A stretch of 39,662 bases of DNA, from positions 1 through 39,662 of the forward strand of contig JASNJN010000239.1 in NCBI GenBank assembly GCA_030180075.1, written 5' to 3'. The position numbers were made by a program, and so were the translations under genes. Source of the DNA: Mikrocytos mackini. Taxonomy: Eukaryota; Endomyxa; Ascetosporea; Mikrocytida; Mikrocytiidae. Shown here one piece after another: positions 7,576 to 18,950 of the stretch. The stretch's first letter is position 1. The number at the start of each line of letters is the position of its first letter. The notes beneath the pieces are model-generated. The model had not been told where the DNA came from, ran no database searches, and saw only the letters and a list, made by a program, of their open reading frames with translations.

Positions 7576-7905
7576 ATGTCAATAGAAACCGATAAAATAC
7601 TCATCCTAGAATGTACAACTTGTTTTAGTTCTTTGAGCATACTTAAAGGCATGGAATATATCCAGTGTCCTTTGTGTCACGACATCTTTTCCACGTCAGA
7701 GACCCTAGCCAGTACGAACCACTACGTTAAGCAAAGGCAATACAAACCAATTAAGGAACTCAAGGTTCCAAACAAAGCATATGAAAACTTTTGTAGAAAA
7801 TTTGAAGGCAGTTTTTCAGGCGGTCGTTACGATAGAGGAATTGGTTTATACAATGAATGGTCGACGTTAACTCCCGAAGAAAAAATAGCTTACATAAATA
7901 ATTGA
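7576..7905 (+). CDS. Zinc-ribbon protein with HMG/YABBY-like C-terminus
   Basis: 109 residues. The N-terminus has a CX2C-X14-CX2C zinc ribbon (C13, C16, C31, C34; CTTC...CPLC) of the LSD1/YABBY type. After a basic linker (KQRQYKPIKELKVPNKAYEN) the C-terminal 40 residues look like the last helices of an HMG box: GLYNEWSTLTPEEKIAYI. The order of a C2C2 zinc finger and then an HMG-like helical domain is that of plant YABBY transcription factors, but I cannot show homology, and the HMG part looks incomplete. It is likely a nuclear DNA-associated protein; a viral or structural origin is possible. It ends in TGA, and the genome's other stops suggest the standard code. Confidence 0.72.
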   Translation: MSIETDKILILECTTCFSSLSILKGMEYIQCPLCHDIFSTSETLASTNHYVKQRQYKPIKELKVPNKAYENFCRKFEGSFSGGRYDRGIGLYNEWSTLTPEEKIAYINN

Positions 7906-8253
7906 AGGTTTTTGTAATAAAAAAATTGACAAAATTCCCGCTCTGTGGGCTTTTATTTGGAATTTTGTTTTTTATTTACACAGGTGAGATATGCGCGTGT
8001 CATAGATGTATAAGTGTAGTTTGGCCGTATTTGGGATTTATTCTAAAACAAGGCTTTTCCAATGAACATGTGCTAAGACTTTGAATGTAAGTTTGATGTT
8101 TTCTGTGTTAGTAATCACCGCATATATTTTAAAAGAGTCAGGTATAATTTAATGTGCTTTACAAACCGGCAATGGATCTCTACTCATTGAGAATAACAGT
8201 GTGCTACTATTCGTGTGTTTTCAAAATTAAAAAATAAATTTTGAAAAGATAAA
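7906..8253. other. Intergenic, RPL12 upstream region
   Basis: No convincing gene. A 60-residue hydrophobic frame at 7902-8084 shows no signature. The last 35 bp (about 8219-8244, TCAAAATTAAAAAATAAATT) hold an AT-rich box similar to other start-proximal boxes. Confidence 0.5.
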
Positions 8254-8703
8254 ATGGCAAAACCTAACCCATTTGAGAAGCTAGTCGTATTCAACTTCAA
8301 GAGTCGTGGCGGGAATCCAGCCGGAGGATCCACTCTCGCGCAAAAAGTTGGTCCATTAGGAGTTAACGCAAAGAAGCTTGGAGACGATATCACAAAGAAG
8401 ATTAGTTCAAGTCCTGGAGTCAAAGTCCACACCAAAATATCCATCCAGAACAGACAGCACACAATTGAAGTTCTTCCCAGCACTACCCAGCTACTTAAAG
8501 ACATATTAAACAAAAACGGTGCATTAACACTCGCTGACGTCAAAACGGTCGCCGAAAAAATGAAGCACAAATTGGCCGGAAAGAAATTGAAAGGAAATGT
8601 GTTACAAGTGTTAGGAACATGCGTTAGTATTCAAGCACATGTTGACGGAATGACTGCAAAGGACATGACAGAACAAATCAAAACGGAAGCTATAACCGTG
8701 TGA
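8254..8703 (+). CDS. RPL12: 60S ribosomal protein L12 (uL11)
   Basis: 149 residues, full length. uL11 forms the base of the P-stalk on the large subunit and contacts the GTPase-associated rRNA. Recognisable are VFNFKSRGGNPAGGSTLAQK, GPLGVNAKKLGDDITKKI, a central IQNRQHTIEVLPSTTQLLKD and the C-terminal rRNA-binding domain ending in VLGTCVSIQAHVDGMTAKDM. It is intronless, with a good start context (AAGATAAAATGG). It ends in TGA. No oddities. Confidence 0.96.
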   Translation: MAKPNPFEKLVVFNFKSRGGNPAGGSTLAQKVGPLGVNAKKLGDDITKKISSSPGVKVHTKISIQNRQHTIEVLPSTTQLLKDILNKNGALTLADVKTVAEKMKHKLAGKKLKGNVLQVLGTCVSIQAHVDGMTAKDMTEQIKTEAITV

Positions 8704-9045
8704 GTAACTAAATTATCAAACTAGCAGCTTAAATATTAAATCGATAATTGCGAACTTTGTTTGGGATTGTGGGTAATCTGTTCGAACTCTGTTAAAAAGT
8801 ACTAATACTTTTAACGGTCTCTTCTAAGTCTGTACATGGTTGAAATGGTTTAGAATATATTCAAATTGTCAAAAAGGGTTTGATAAGGTTCTATTTGCTT
8901 GGTTTTTTAAAATTGTTTCAGTTTTAGATTGATTTTTGACGTTTTCGCTGGATTATAGTTTTTATTCTAAAATAAAAGAGCTACGTTTGTTTATTAGTTG
9001 AATAAAACACCGACACTTATGATTTAGCTAATGTAGTTCTGTAAC
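8704..9045. other. Intergenic, nothing recognised
   Basis: 3' flank of RPL12 and 5' flank of the RRM protein gene. Only short frames are present. No strong AAATTT box precedes the next start. Confidence 0.5.
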
Positions 9046-10398
9046 ATGAAAATGATGTTTCCCCAATTTCAAAAGTTAAATAAAGGAAACAATAAACCGA
9101 AAATGGAAAACAATGAAACACAGACTTCGTCTCCACAAACCATGACTTCTGAATCATTACATTGGGTCCGTGTTACTAACATGTCAATGACAACTACTGA
9201 AGATTCCTTCGAGTATTTTTTGCTATCACTCTTCCCCATTTCACATTGTTATCTTGAAAGAAGCAACAACGGGTATTTAGAATCCAGTGGTTACTTTGCC
9301 ATATCGGAGGAGAATGTAGCGGCGATAGAGGGTGGATTTCTGTCATTGAACGGCCAAACCCACACATTGGACACAGTCGACATTAAGTTCGAGATTGTCG
9401 ACGCGCCCAGTACAAACGCTCCACTGATCAAAATATTCCATTTACCAAAAGGAAGTTTGGAGTACGACCTAAAGCAGGAAATTTCAAAGTACGGTACAAT
9501 TACTAACTTTCATTTTACAGAGGGGTACCGAACAGCGCGGCTCAACTTACAAAATCCTATCGAAAGCAAACGCCTGGTTACTGCAGAGCTGTTTATAAAC
9601 GGCGAACAAATTGGCGTAAAGTTTGCAGGCGACGAGCTGGGCAACGATGACGTTCTTTTAGGTGGGGATAAGCAGAGCCCACGCGTAAAGAGTGGGAACT
9701 TTGACGACAAAAAGCTGTATTTGACTGGCTTTGTAGAGGACGTTCCTTATGAGGATCTTACTGGTTACTTTTCGAGGTTTGGAAAAGTATTAGACACAAA
9801 TTTGGTGTCTATTCCTAACAGATACGGCCCAGGTATGATCAGGTACGGGTTTTTACATGTTGAGGATGAGAGTGTAGGGAAAAGAATAATAGAGCAAAAG
9901 TTCCACCAATTAGGACGCAACAGAATTCAGGCACAGCACTCAGTGAGTAAAGGAAAGAACGAAGACGAAAGAAGACCACAAAACAGGGCACAGAGAAGGC
10001 AACCACAACATTATCAACAACACGACAGACAACAGGGACATGGCTACCAAGACCATGGATATACCGAGCAGTACTCAGCCCCGTACCAAATGGAATACCA
10101 ACAAGGCGGATACCCGCAGCAACAATGGCAACCTGAACAACCCAGAGACTTCGGTGGGTACCATCAACAGCCTCCACATAGACAACATGGACAGTACAAC
10201 GACTGCCACCAAGGACAAGGCTACGAACAACAACACCCACAAGGCTACGAACAACAGGGCTACGGACAACAGCAAGGATATCCTCAAAGACAATATGACC
10301 AGTGGCAAGGGCAGGGTAATGACTACGGCCATTATTCACAACCCCCGCAAAGAGGGTACGGAGATAGAAGAGCACACAGGGGTGGTAGAAGAAGATAA
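9046..10398 (+). CDS. Multi-RRM protein with Gln/Gly/Tyr-rich tail (hnRNP/FUS-like)
   Basis: 450 residues. RRM-like folds: a divergent one at about 37-118, a second at about 125-195 (LIKIFHLPKGSLEYDLKQEI, RNP2-like IKIFHL) and the clearest at about 222-305 (KLYLTGFVEDVPYEDLTGYF, then the RNP1-like MIRYGFLHVED). From about 308 the protein is low-complexity: first Arg/Gln-rich, then repeated GYEQQ and GYGQQQ units, ending in an Arg/Gly cluster (RRAHRGGRRR). This resembles hnRNP A/B or FUS-type prion-like RNA-binding proteins that handle pre-mRNA or form granules. The ATG at 9046 is assumed; in-frame alternatives lie at 9052 and 9100. The exact family is unknown. Confidence 0.88.
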   Translation: MKMMFPQFQKLNKGNNKPKMENNETQTSSPQTMTSESLHWVRVTNMSMTTTEDSFEYFLLSLFPISHCYLERSNNGYLESSGYFAISEENVAAIEGGFLSLNGQTHTLDTVDIKFEIVDAPSTNAPLIKIFHLPKGSLEYDLKQEISKYGTITNFHFTEGYRTARLNLQNPIESKRLVTAELFINGEQIGVKFAGDELGNDDVLLGGDKQSPRVKSGNFDDKKLYLTGFVEDVPYEDLTGYFSRFGKVLDTNLVSIPNRYGPGMIRYGFLHVEDESVGKRIIEQKFHQLGRNRIQAQHSVSKGKNEDERRPQNRAQRRQPQHYQQHDRQQGHGYQDHGYTEQYSAPYQMEYQQGGYPQQQWQPEQPRDFGGYHQQPPHRQHGQYNDCHQGQGYEQQHPQGYEQQGYGQQQGYPQRQYDQWQGQGNDYGHYSQPPQRGYGDRRAHRGGRRR

Positions 10399-12110
10399 AC
10401 TTTAGGCTATAATTAAATAGACACAACTTGAATCTAGATAATACTTTACAACAGAACTATCCATACAACAAGATAGAACACAATTGATTAACTTTTAAGG
10501 CACTTACTTTACTTGTAACAGGTTTTATTGAATACTTTAAAAGTATGAAACAATAAGAAGTAATTATATATTTTATATGATTCTTATTCCATAAAATAAT
10601 AAACTGAAGTCATAAATTAAATCCAATTTGGAATTTTGGTTTAAGAATAAATTTAAAACTATTTTTAAATAAATAATTACGATAAAACCTCAATTAAAAA
10701 ATTAAAAAAACCTTAAAAGGGTGATGAAATTCACTCATTATGCCAAGAGCTTATACAATAGTTATGTACTAAAAAATGAAAAATAATTATGTTAGCTTTT
10801 TAAAATATGAGAAGTATGACAGGACTCCCAAAAATGGCTATAAAAATTTAAAAGCAAATTTCACTAAATATAGATTATTTGCACTAAATTGCCTATAAAA
10901 CGATAAAATCCGGCCATTTTGGCAACGTTTTTTTACATCACATTTTCGCCTTTTATAACGCTTTAAAAAACCTTAAAGGGCCATTTAAAGTTTAATAAAC
11001 AGTAACTAATGATTCCGACTGGCTTTGTGCTGTTCTGATGTCATCCGGGTGGGTTTTGTCAAATCGGGGTTATTTTATTATTAACAGGGATATTGTGTTT
11101 ATAATCGAAAATGAAGCCTCTTAATTTTCCAAGAATGAGGCGAAAATACACCATCACTATTTTATTAAAAATAGGAATAATTAGATCTGAAACCACTAAA
11201 TAAGTCCGATCACGTATTAATAACAATATTAAATGATAGATAAGATGAGTTTAATATTTTATTTTGTGTTCACAATATTTGATAGAATTTAAATGGATTC
11301 TCAATTCAAATAATTCCATTTATTATTTAAAATACGGTAAACTACGAAGGTTTTGCCAATTTTAAGGCTTTATCACTCCATTCTTAGTCGATTTTTAGGG
11401 GTTTGGTCCAATTTAATTAAAAATATTTTATTGTTTAAGTGCTTCTAGCAATAGTTCTACGAGTTCTGAGTTGTTAATTTACTCCAGTTTCGAGTCTGTG
11501 ATTTTATACCGAGCCGAGTAATTTGAGCGAGTTATTTTGGCCGAGACTTTATTTTCACCAAATAACTTTTATTCCCACAAAAAACTTTTCCTCCCACAAT
11601 TCCCTCTTTTTCCCATAAAATATTTTTATTCCCCTACTTTTCAAATTCTCCCAAAAACTTTCAAAAATTGTTGTTATCTGCTAATCTGTAAAAATAACTA
11701 CGTTTTCCCATTTCTGAAAAAAAATTTTTCAAAAATAAATTTCCCAATAAAAAAGTTTGAACGAAAAAATTTTTTGATCAGAAATGTGTTTTTATAACTT
11801 AATACAACATTTTGAAAAAAATATTTTTTAAGAATTTTCAAAGGGTTTCATCAGAAAATTTTCAAAAACGTCGACATCTTAAAACGATAATTTTTTCAAA
11901 CATTTTCCCAATATTTTTTGGCTTGTGTGTTTTTGAAAGATCGCCAAATAGACACTATTTAAATTTTCCAAAACATTTTTTATTACATTATTATTAAAAT
12001 TTAAAAATTGAGATGCATAACAACCATTTTTGAAAACATCGACATAACGAATATTTTTTTAAAATATTATTTGAAAAATGATTTATATTTTGATTTCGTG
12101 TTTAAAAACC
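10399..12110. other. Gene-poor AT-rich stretch
   Basis: Nearly 2 kb without a credible gene. Frames at 11537-11797 and 11812-11997 are Phe/Lys/Asn-rich translations of poly-A/T-biased DNA and are not supported. Scattered CCTTAAA motifs occur. Confidence 0.6.
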
Positions 12111-12121
12111 AATAAAAAAAT

Positions 12122-12362
12122 TTCAAATAAAAATTCCTGTTTAATTGATAAATTTTTTAACTCAACTTTTTACATAAAAATCGATTTTTTTCGAAATTTT
12201 CATTTTATCATTTAAAGTCGTTTATCTCCATGTATGACATTAGATTTTGTTTATTTCAATAAAAAACTGAATTTTGCAATCAATTTTATTTTGAAATTTT
12301 TCGATTTTTATGTAAAAGTCTAGTTAAAAAATTTATCAATTAAACAGGAATTTTTATTTTAA
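12122..12362. repeat. Foldback inverted repeat, ~75-bp arms
   Basis: The left arm (12122-12200; AAAAATTCCTGTTTAATTGA inside) recurs inverted at 12291-12362 (TCAATTAAACAGGAATTTTT), separated by a loop of about 90 bp. It would form a long hairpin in DNA or RNA. No target duplication is obvious, so it may be a MITE or a local inverted duplication. Confidence 0.7.
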
Positions 12363-12389
12363 AAAATTTTTATATATAGAAATACTTAA

Positions 12390-13080
12390 TTAATATGATA
12401 ATTTCCTTTAACTCATACTAAACTGTCCTCCTAGCCCAATTTTCCAGTTCAAAATGGACCTTATGAACTATTTTATAAATCATTTAAATAATACATACCG
12501 TTTTATAAGCATAAATTTTGACTATTTGCCAAAACAAATGTAAAAGTAAAAATCCATAATACTCATTCCATTATTAATATGACCAACTTGTGTTATACGT
12601 TTACACCCATATTAAAACATGCCCTTTTGGTTTAGGGATTAATTTATTTTACAACAATTTAATGGACTTTATTAAAAAGTATTTTTAAATGATTTTGATC
12701 TCAACGAAAATTGTACTTGCATAATCTTTAAACTAAAATTTATTATTTATAAACATTAATTTAAAAATCTGGTGTTTGTATATATTTTCGCAAATATTTC
12801 CACGTTGATATCATGTATACTAGACTTGTTACTTGTATAAACATACCAAGCAATATTTAAAAGACAAAATTTTCTTTTAATCTTAAATTAATTCGCAATA
12901 TATTTTATTGTTATTTTTTTATAATTAATTACTTTGTTCCACTCATCCTTTTCGTTATTCCCAATCATTTCCTAAATTCCCTTCTTATCTTCCTCAACCT
13001 TTTCCTCTCCTCGACCATTTAGGCTACCCGATTACTTTGCGTTGTTTAACCTTACTTAGTCTTTCTTACTGGTATATGTA
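12390..13080 (+). repeat. Diverged repeat, left-hand copy
   Basis: Clearly similar, with many differences, to 20,545-21,090; shared blocks include GCAATATATTTTATTG. It stands at the same relative place to the left of repeat E in both locations, so it belongs to the same larger repeated unit or to a segmental duplication. Confidence 0.6.
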
Positions 13081-13391
13081 TTTCTATTTTTTAAGAAGGT
13101 TAGAGATTGGCAATGAAGATCTACACGTCGCTTTTTTGTGGTGTAGGCTTAGAATCCGTGTTTTAGGAAGTTGCATAGGCTGGTGGTTTATGTTCCTATT
13201 TAAGTGAAACTTTTGGTCTATACTTTAAGCCATACTTTCCAGAACTTCCCTTTAAAGAGTGTACGTAAGAAACTTGTCTACTCACATCGGATCTCCAGTT
13301 AGTGAACAGTGCTGTGAATAGAAATAAGTAGGAACAAGCCTATATTGCATATGAAAGCATGAGCATTGTTCAAAAATTAAGATTATTCTGT

Positions 13392-13769
13392 TTATCAAAA
13401 CTACGAGCACTGCCATTTGCTTAGCCTTTTCGTATTATTCATAAACACATTCAAAAACATTTTACGTTTGTCAAATAAATATAATTGGTCTTACAAAATA
13501 TTTTTGAAAATGGACAGGCATATTTTACATTTATCAATGAGTTTGTTAACTGGGCGGCACATACACCAATGTAAACATAGCATTGTTTTATGTACCGACT
13601 CATACATTAAACTGGGTTGTTAATTCGATTTATTTTTATAAAACATGACAATTTTGGGAAGATGGCGTTTGTTGCGCCTATTCCGTCGTGGTCAAACACT
13701 TGCTACCCATATGGATACCTAACTCAGGTTAACGACCACGACCGTACCGGTTATCCTGCTCTGTATATA
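13392..13769 (+). repeat. Repeat E, copy 1, left part (split by hAT)
   Basis: Nearly identical to 21,554-21,929. It contains ACGAGCACTGCCATTTGCTT and ends in the hAT target duplication TGTATATA (13762-13769). Repeat E continues at 19,038 beyond the inserted hAT element. A short frame (13417-13623) is shared by both copies but has no recognisable domain. Its nature is unknown; it has no obvious terminal inverted repeats. Confidence 0.8.
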
Positions 13770-13799
13770 TAGAGATTCCAAATCACCGTTTTATGTCGA

Positions 13800-15100
13800 T
13801 TTTCGGTAACGGTATTTGTATCGCAATACCGGTAATTTACCGGCGGTATTTTAATATGTAGAAGAGAAAAGTTACGACCAAATATAATGTTGATTATTTT
13901 CAGATAAACAAAAAAATTTGTTTGTTATTTACAAAAATAAAGTTCGATCAATATATTGTCATTACAAATTCGTTATAATATAAATAATAAATTTTATATA
14001 TCTAAATTATAAATTTATCATATTATATAATCGTTATTATATAATATGTATCAACGGAAAAGATTTATAAAATGCATTATTGAACACGAAATAACTGATA
14101 TTTTCATTATTAAATATTTTATTAAACAACAAACATTAATAATTTTTAATGCCAAGGCAATGTTGTCTTATTATTTATACGTCCCGTCCCACATATGGAA
14201 TTTTCATTTATATAACAGATGATTTTTAGTAACAACGTAATTATTTTTATTTATATTCTATCTAAAATATACAATACTATTTTATCATTCTAAATAATCA
14301 CACAATAGAATGTTGTACAATTTGAAGTTCCAAAGACATATTTAACACCGCGAGTTTTAATATCCGTGGGAATAAAAGATTCACTTTTGTTTTCACTTAT
14401 AGTTTAACAATATATACAATAAAATAGGGTATTCTTTAAAAAGAGTAACTCAAATAGTTAATAATAGTGTTTTAAAAATCATATTGAAATTATAGTCCAA
14501 TTGCAATATTATATTTAATTGATTTTATAACTAATCATAACCAATATTCTATAATTCGGTGCTGGTCTACATACCAAAGAAAATCATTTATTCACAAATA
14601 TGATATCTCATTAAGTTAAAATGTATTCAAAATATACAATTTAGGCTGAATAAATGAATAAAATGAGCATCCCAAATTTTAATAGTTAATTTAAAATCTA
14701 TTTATAGAATTGGATTTTCAATATATTTATAACTAATATTAACTAATTGGCAAAATTGGTTATCGGTGAAAAATCCCCATTAAAAATCATTTATACGGAA
14801 AAATATGTTAACAATACAATAATATATTCATATATTTATATATGTTCGTATAAATTTATACATTGTCGCTTGTAAAAATAATAATTTTTATTTTAAAATT
14901 TAAAATCTATTTATAGAATTGGATGTTGCAAGCTTTTATAACCAATCCTAACTGATCGACCATAACTAATTTTTTTTGTCCAACATCCAACTTTTCTGAA
15001 AATAAAATTCTATTTTTAAAATTTTAAAAAGGAAAGACGTTAGGACACGGTAAAGTTCCGGGTGGTGTAAGGTAAAAAATAAATCACCATTCTAGTAATA
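13800..15100. other. Non-coding left arm of the hAT element
   Basis: Very AT-rich, with no gene. Two short stretches around 14,690-14,720 and 14,900-14,925 repeat TTTAAAATCTATTTATAGAA. Confidence 0.55.
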
Positions 15101-15112
15101 CTACACACATGA

Positions 15113-15204
15113 GGACCGAGGCTCGTGTAGAATTGCAAAAATGATTGGTACTCGCATTTTGTTAGCGGGGCAACCTCTCATCCTCGGTCCCCAGGGGGAG
15201 GTTG
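15113..15204. other. GC-rich structured segment inside the hAT element
   Basis: GGACCGAGG (15113-15121) pairs with CCTCGGTCC (15182-15190), and CAACCTC (15171-15177) pairs with GAGGTTG (15198-15204). The two stems interlock, so a transcript could form a pseudoknot or two competing hairpins. It stands out in the AT-rich arm. Confidence 0.45.
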
Positions 15205-15389
15205 ACAAATTTTTTTTAATACTGCAACATCCATTTCAAAATAATCTTTTTTAAGATGCAAAAAATTAACAAAAACAAGATAATTTAAAATAAATGCAAA
15301 TATCAATAGCAAAAAATAATCTAATTACTATTCAAGTCGCAACTTTTATAATAATATTTCAGAAAAATTATATCCCTAAATAACGACGA

Positions 15390-17277
15390 AGACATCCTAT
15401 TTTACGAACAGTTAAAATATTCCCTGCTTCAGAAAACGAACGCTCCGGCTCAACATTTGTCGGTCTAATTGTTGATATCCATGTCTTAAAATTCAATAAC
15501 AAATTTCCCGTTGTTCTTGATCCCTCAATTCTTTAGTTTCCGTCAACAAACATGACATGAAACTACCTTCCAAATCCGCTTTCCTTACAATAGCCTTATT
15601 TGTCATATTTTTCCAATTAATTCCATTTTGTACTGTTCATATTCATCTTTAATTTCATTTCCTTTATCGTTTTTGTTATCTTCTTCATGGATTCGTTTCT
15701 CTGTCCCTACTTCCTGCATATNTGTCATNTNTTTTCCTATTAACTCCATTTTGTACTGTTCATATTCATCTTTAATTTCATTTCCTTTATTGTTTTTGTT
15801 ATCTTCTTCATGGATTCGTTTCTCTGTCCCTACTTCCTGCATATCTTCATTTGCTAACCTTACAAAGTTTCTTACTACAAATTCCAAATCCACTGTATTT
15901 CCATTCCCTTCTAAGAAATTTACCATGTTTACGAGTTTTGTGTTCATTCGAGCATCAATTCTCTTTGTCAGATTAATATTCATTCTATGAGCGAACTCAT
16001 TTCCTTTGTCTATATATAAATTTTCGAGCTTTTCTAATGTGAATGACATAACACATAAAGCTTCTTTAAATCCAATATTCTCAGCACATACTTTATTAGT
16101 TAGAAACAATATAGGCTTTAAAGTTTCAACTAACTCTTCCATAATTCTTTGTTCGCACAATGTTATTTCTTCTTTAATTTTAAATTTGATTAACAATGTG
16201 CGAATCCCTTCTACATTGGCTAGAAATCTCTTAAGTATCTCTAAAGCACTATTCCAACGTGTTTTAATAGAAAACATTAACTTTGGTCCACTTAAAAACT
16301 TTCTTTTTTCAGGGCTGTACTTTATCATCTTTATAATTCTATGTATTTTCTGAAACAGTTATTTATATCATGTCCTTTATCTGTAAGCTGTATATAAATA
16401 TTATCACAAGTTTCATCTTCACTATCCGAGACAGACTCTATACAATCATTAAAAGATGCATCACTCTCCATAGAATCTGTACCATCATCTTCTTCATACT
16501 CGACCAGTTCTTTAATTTTGTTTTTGTTAAACAAAGTATCAACAACTGCGAGATTGATAGTATGTGCAAGACAAATTACATGCAATCCTTTAAAAATCTC
16601 TCCTACCTTGACCATCATTGCACACCCATCACTAACCAAAGCAACAATGTCCCTATTTATAGAAAGGTTAAAGTTGGCCAAACTGTCTTTTAATTCATCA
16701 AAACAAATTTCTGCGGTCATCTTGTCTGTAATTTCTATAAAGTCCAACAAATAAAATTTAGACGGGGTACTTATCATTACAGACAAGTACTTCTGTTGAT
16801 TACTGGCCGTCCATTCGTCTGTATATAGAGAATATTTCATACCTTTGTCTGTCTCCATGATAAAAAACGCTTCAAATTGATTCCGAACTGAATCAGCTTT
16901 TTCTTTGATTATGCTCTTGATGGTGGTTTGACTTTTGGGAAGTTTTGAGAAATTCCGCGAAATGAGAAGGTTGCGGATTGTTGTGCTTCTAGAAACGATA
17001 TACGGACTGATGTTATCAATAACCACAAGACGTGTTATAATCTCGTCAATTTTTGTACCGTTTGTTTTCTTGGTTATAAAATTGTTTATTGAGTTCTCTT
17101 TTGGAGCTGGGTCCCATTTTTTGGTTGCTTTACCTGTACAACACCATGTTTTAGCTTAAGATGCGACCATAGACCTGTGGTGCAACCACCTTTTCTTGCA
17201 ACTTTAGCTTTACATTTGTTGCATTCCGCTAACTGTTTGTCTCTTTTTGTGAAGTAATCCCAAACTTTTGAAATCAT
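15390..17277 (-). pseudogene. hAT transposase: BED finger, RNase H-like core, hATC
   Basis: Cut-and-paste transposase. From the start at 17277: a BED zinc finger (DYFTKRDKQLAECNKCKAKV, then WSHLKLKHG), then a core with YSLYTDEWTASNQQKYLSVM, LVSDGCAMM, VICLAHTINLAV and a C-terminal core KTRWNSALEILKRFL. The dimerisation motif NVEPERSFSEAGNILTVRK lies at about 15,458-15,400. Parts lie in different frames: one change near 17,110-17,140 could be a 17-nt intron, another near 16,345 and one after the 123-bp duplication look like true frameshifts. A stop closes the frame at 15,603 before the hATC part. An AAATTTAAAATTTT box precedes the ATG. Confidence 0.85.
15610..15855 (-). repeat. 123-bp in-frame tandem duplication in the transposase
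   Basis: About 113 bp at 15,733-15,845 repeats 15,610-15,722 with a period of 123 bp (41 codons), giving the segment VGTEKRIHEEDNKN...KMELIGK twice. Three ambiguous bases (15722, 15729, 15731) lie at the junction, so copy number or an assembly join may be unresolved. Confidence 0.8.
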
Positions 17278-17280
17278 TTG

Positions 17281-17302
17281 TAAAATTTAAAATTTTAAAC
17301 AG
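17281..17302 (-). promoter_or_regulatory. AAATTTAAAATTTT box before the hAT transposase
   Basis: The sequence TAAAATTTAAAATTTTAAAC lies 3 bp before the transposase ATG. It is nearly the same as the RPL27/cyclase box at 26,667-26,680, so the transposon carries a host-like promoter element. Confidence 0.5.
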
Positions 17303-18950
17303 TAGTACAGTGTAGATTCTTAGCTGATACATGTGTTGGTTGTTTATCGTTATATATACAATGATATGTTGTTGGCTAGCGATATTGATTGATAAATATA
17401 GTACATATGTACTATATCTACCTATAGAATCTTTTGATCATGAAAATAAGAGCATACTTGTCCATATAGATATAAAAGAGACAAATATCAAACATTACGG
17501 GTTATTATGGTTGTATATATCATATCGATATGAACAACCTATCGGAACGCTGGATATAAGTCGCAAATATCTCCAGATGTGAACAAGATCATGTTTAAAC
17601 AGAAATGCCGTAACAGCACGACAAATAATCAACACTCCAGTATATTAAAGCTAACAACCTATAGCACAGAAGCGAAATGAAACCAATTAGATTAACTTCT
17701 TTCTATTTAAATGGCAATCCTACTATAGTCTACAACAAATAAAGAACAGAAGACCGGACGATGCACTGTATAAAGGGATAATCAGCCACATTTCCTATGC
17801 GAATCTTGTATAGACTAACATGAATCAAGATAGGATTAATTTATAAAGATATAACATACATAAGAATTTAAATCTCCACGATAAGATAGAAACAATAGTA
17901 TTTTAAACACTTGAAGACATTACTTTTATTGAAGTTGACCATTGTTATTTGATAAGGATAAAAATTAACAACAGCACAAATAAACAACCAGACTTTGATA
18001 CAGATAGAAATATAATCAACGATTTGTGAAAACTCATTAATCAATTGATCTATTTGTACAATAGCTAGTTTCGTCCCAAACAAGATAATCCAGCCGAAAC
18101 CTCAAATCACTGTTAAGCTGTTTTGACATTTACATGAAATATTCCTTACCAACAAATATAGAATGACCAATCTTCTCACTATTAATCAATTTTACATCCG
18201 ATCTAATGTAATCACGACTTAAATCTTCGTATACTCACAATATACCATCTATTTGGAAGTATGACGTAAACAAAAGTATATTTTTGGCGCGGAAGGAAAT
18301 TAATCAACTTATATTTATAAAAGAAACCGAATTAGACTATTAACATAGGAGAGACGCCACTATTGGAATAAGGCAATTGACTTTTATAATAACGGCATGG
18401 TTCGTAGATGGAACATGTAGAATTGTACCACTAAGTTGTTCCCTGTATAATGATATATGGATAATCTAACTGTTGAAATATGAATCATGACGGGATTAGT
18501 ATAGAATTATAAAAGACATCATAGTAGCAGAAATAAAATACTTTAAATAATACCATCTCGAATCCAACCCGATTGGTTCCGAAAGCAAACCCTTTAATTA
18601 AGTTGAAATTACAATATAGTAATTATTATTTACATTAAAATTGCAATCAAGATATATACAATGAAATTACACTGAAAAGTTTACATCTAAGGAAACAACA
18701 CAATATGTAATCTACTATCGAATCGTAGTTTGTCCTTGATATCTCATGAAATAAGGTCGTTATTTCATTATTACAGAGTATAATTCATTCCAAAATTTAA
18801 GTTTTAAGAAATAAACTTTTTAAAATATTAATATTAAAAAGAACAATAAGCATTTAGAATGCATAAAAAGTTAAAAACATATGTTTAATTTATTAAATAC
18901 ACACGTATTCTGTTTTATTTATTATATTATTGTTAAAAATTCCGGTATCG
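17300..18950. other. Non-coding right arm of the hAT element
   Basis: AT-rich and without a supported gene. Short frames at 17331-17582 and 17868-18083 have no recognisable features. Confidence 0.55.

Noticed and set aside
11537-11997. Two Phe/Lys/Asn-rich frames as genes.
   Set aside because: They are translations of low-complexity A/T runs without domain, start context or conservation signal.
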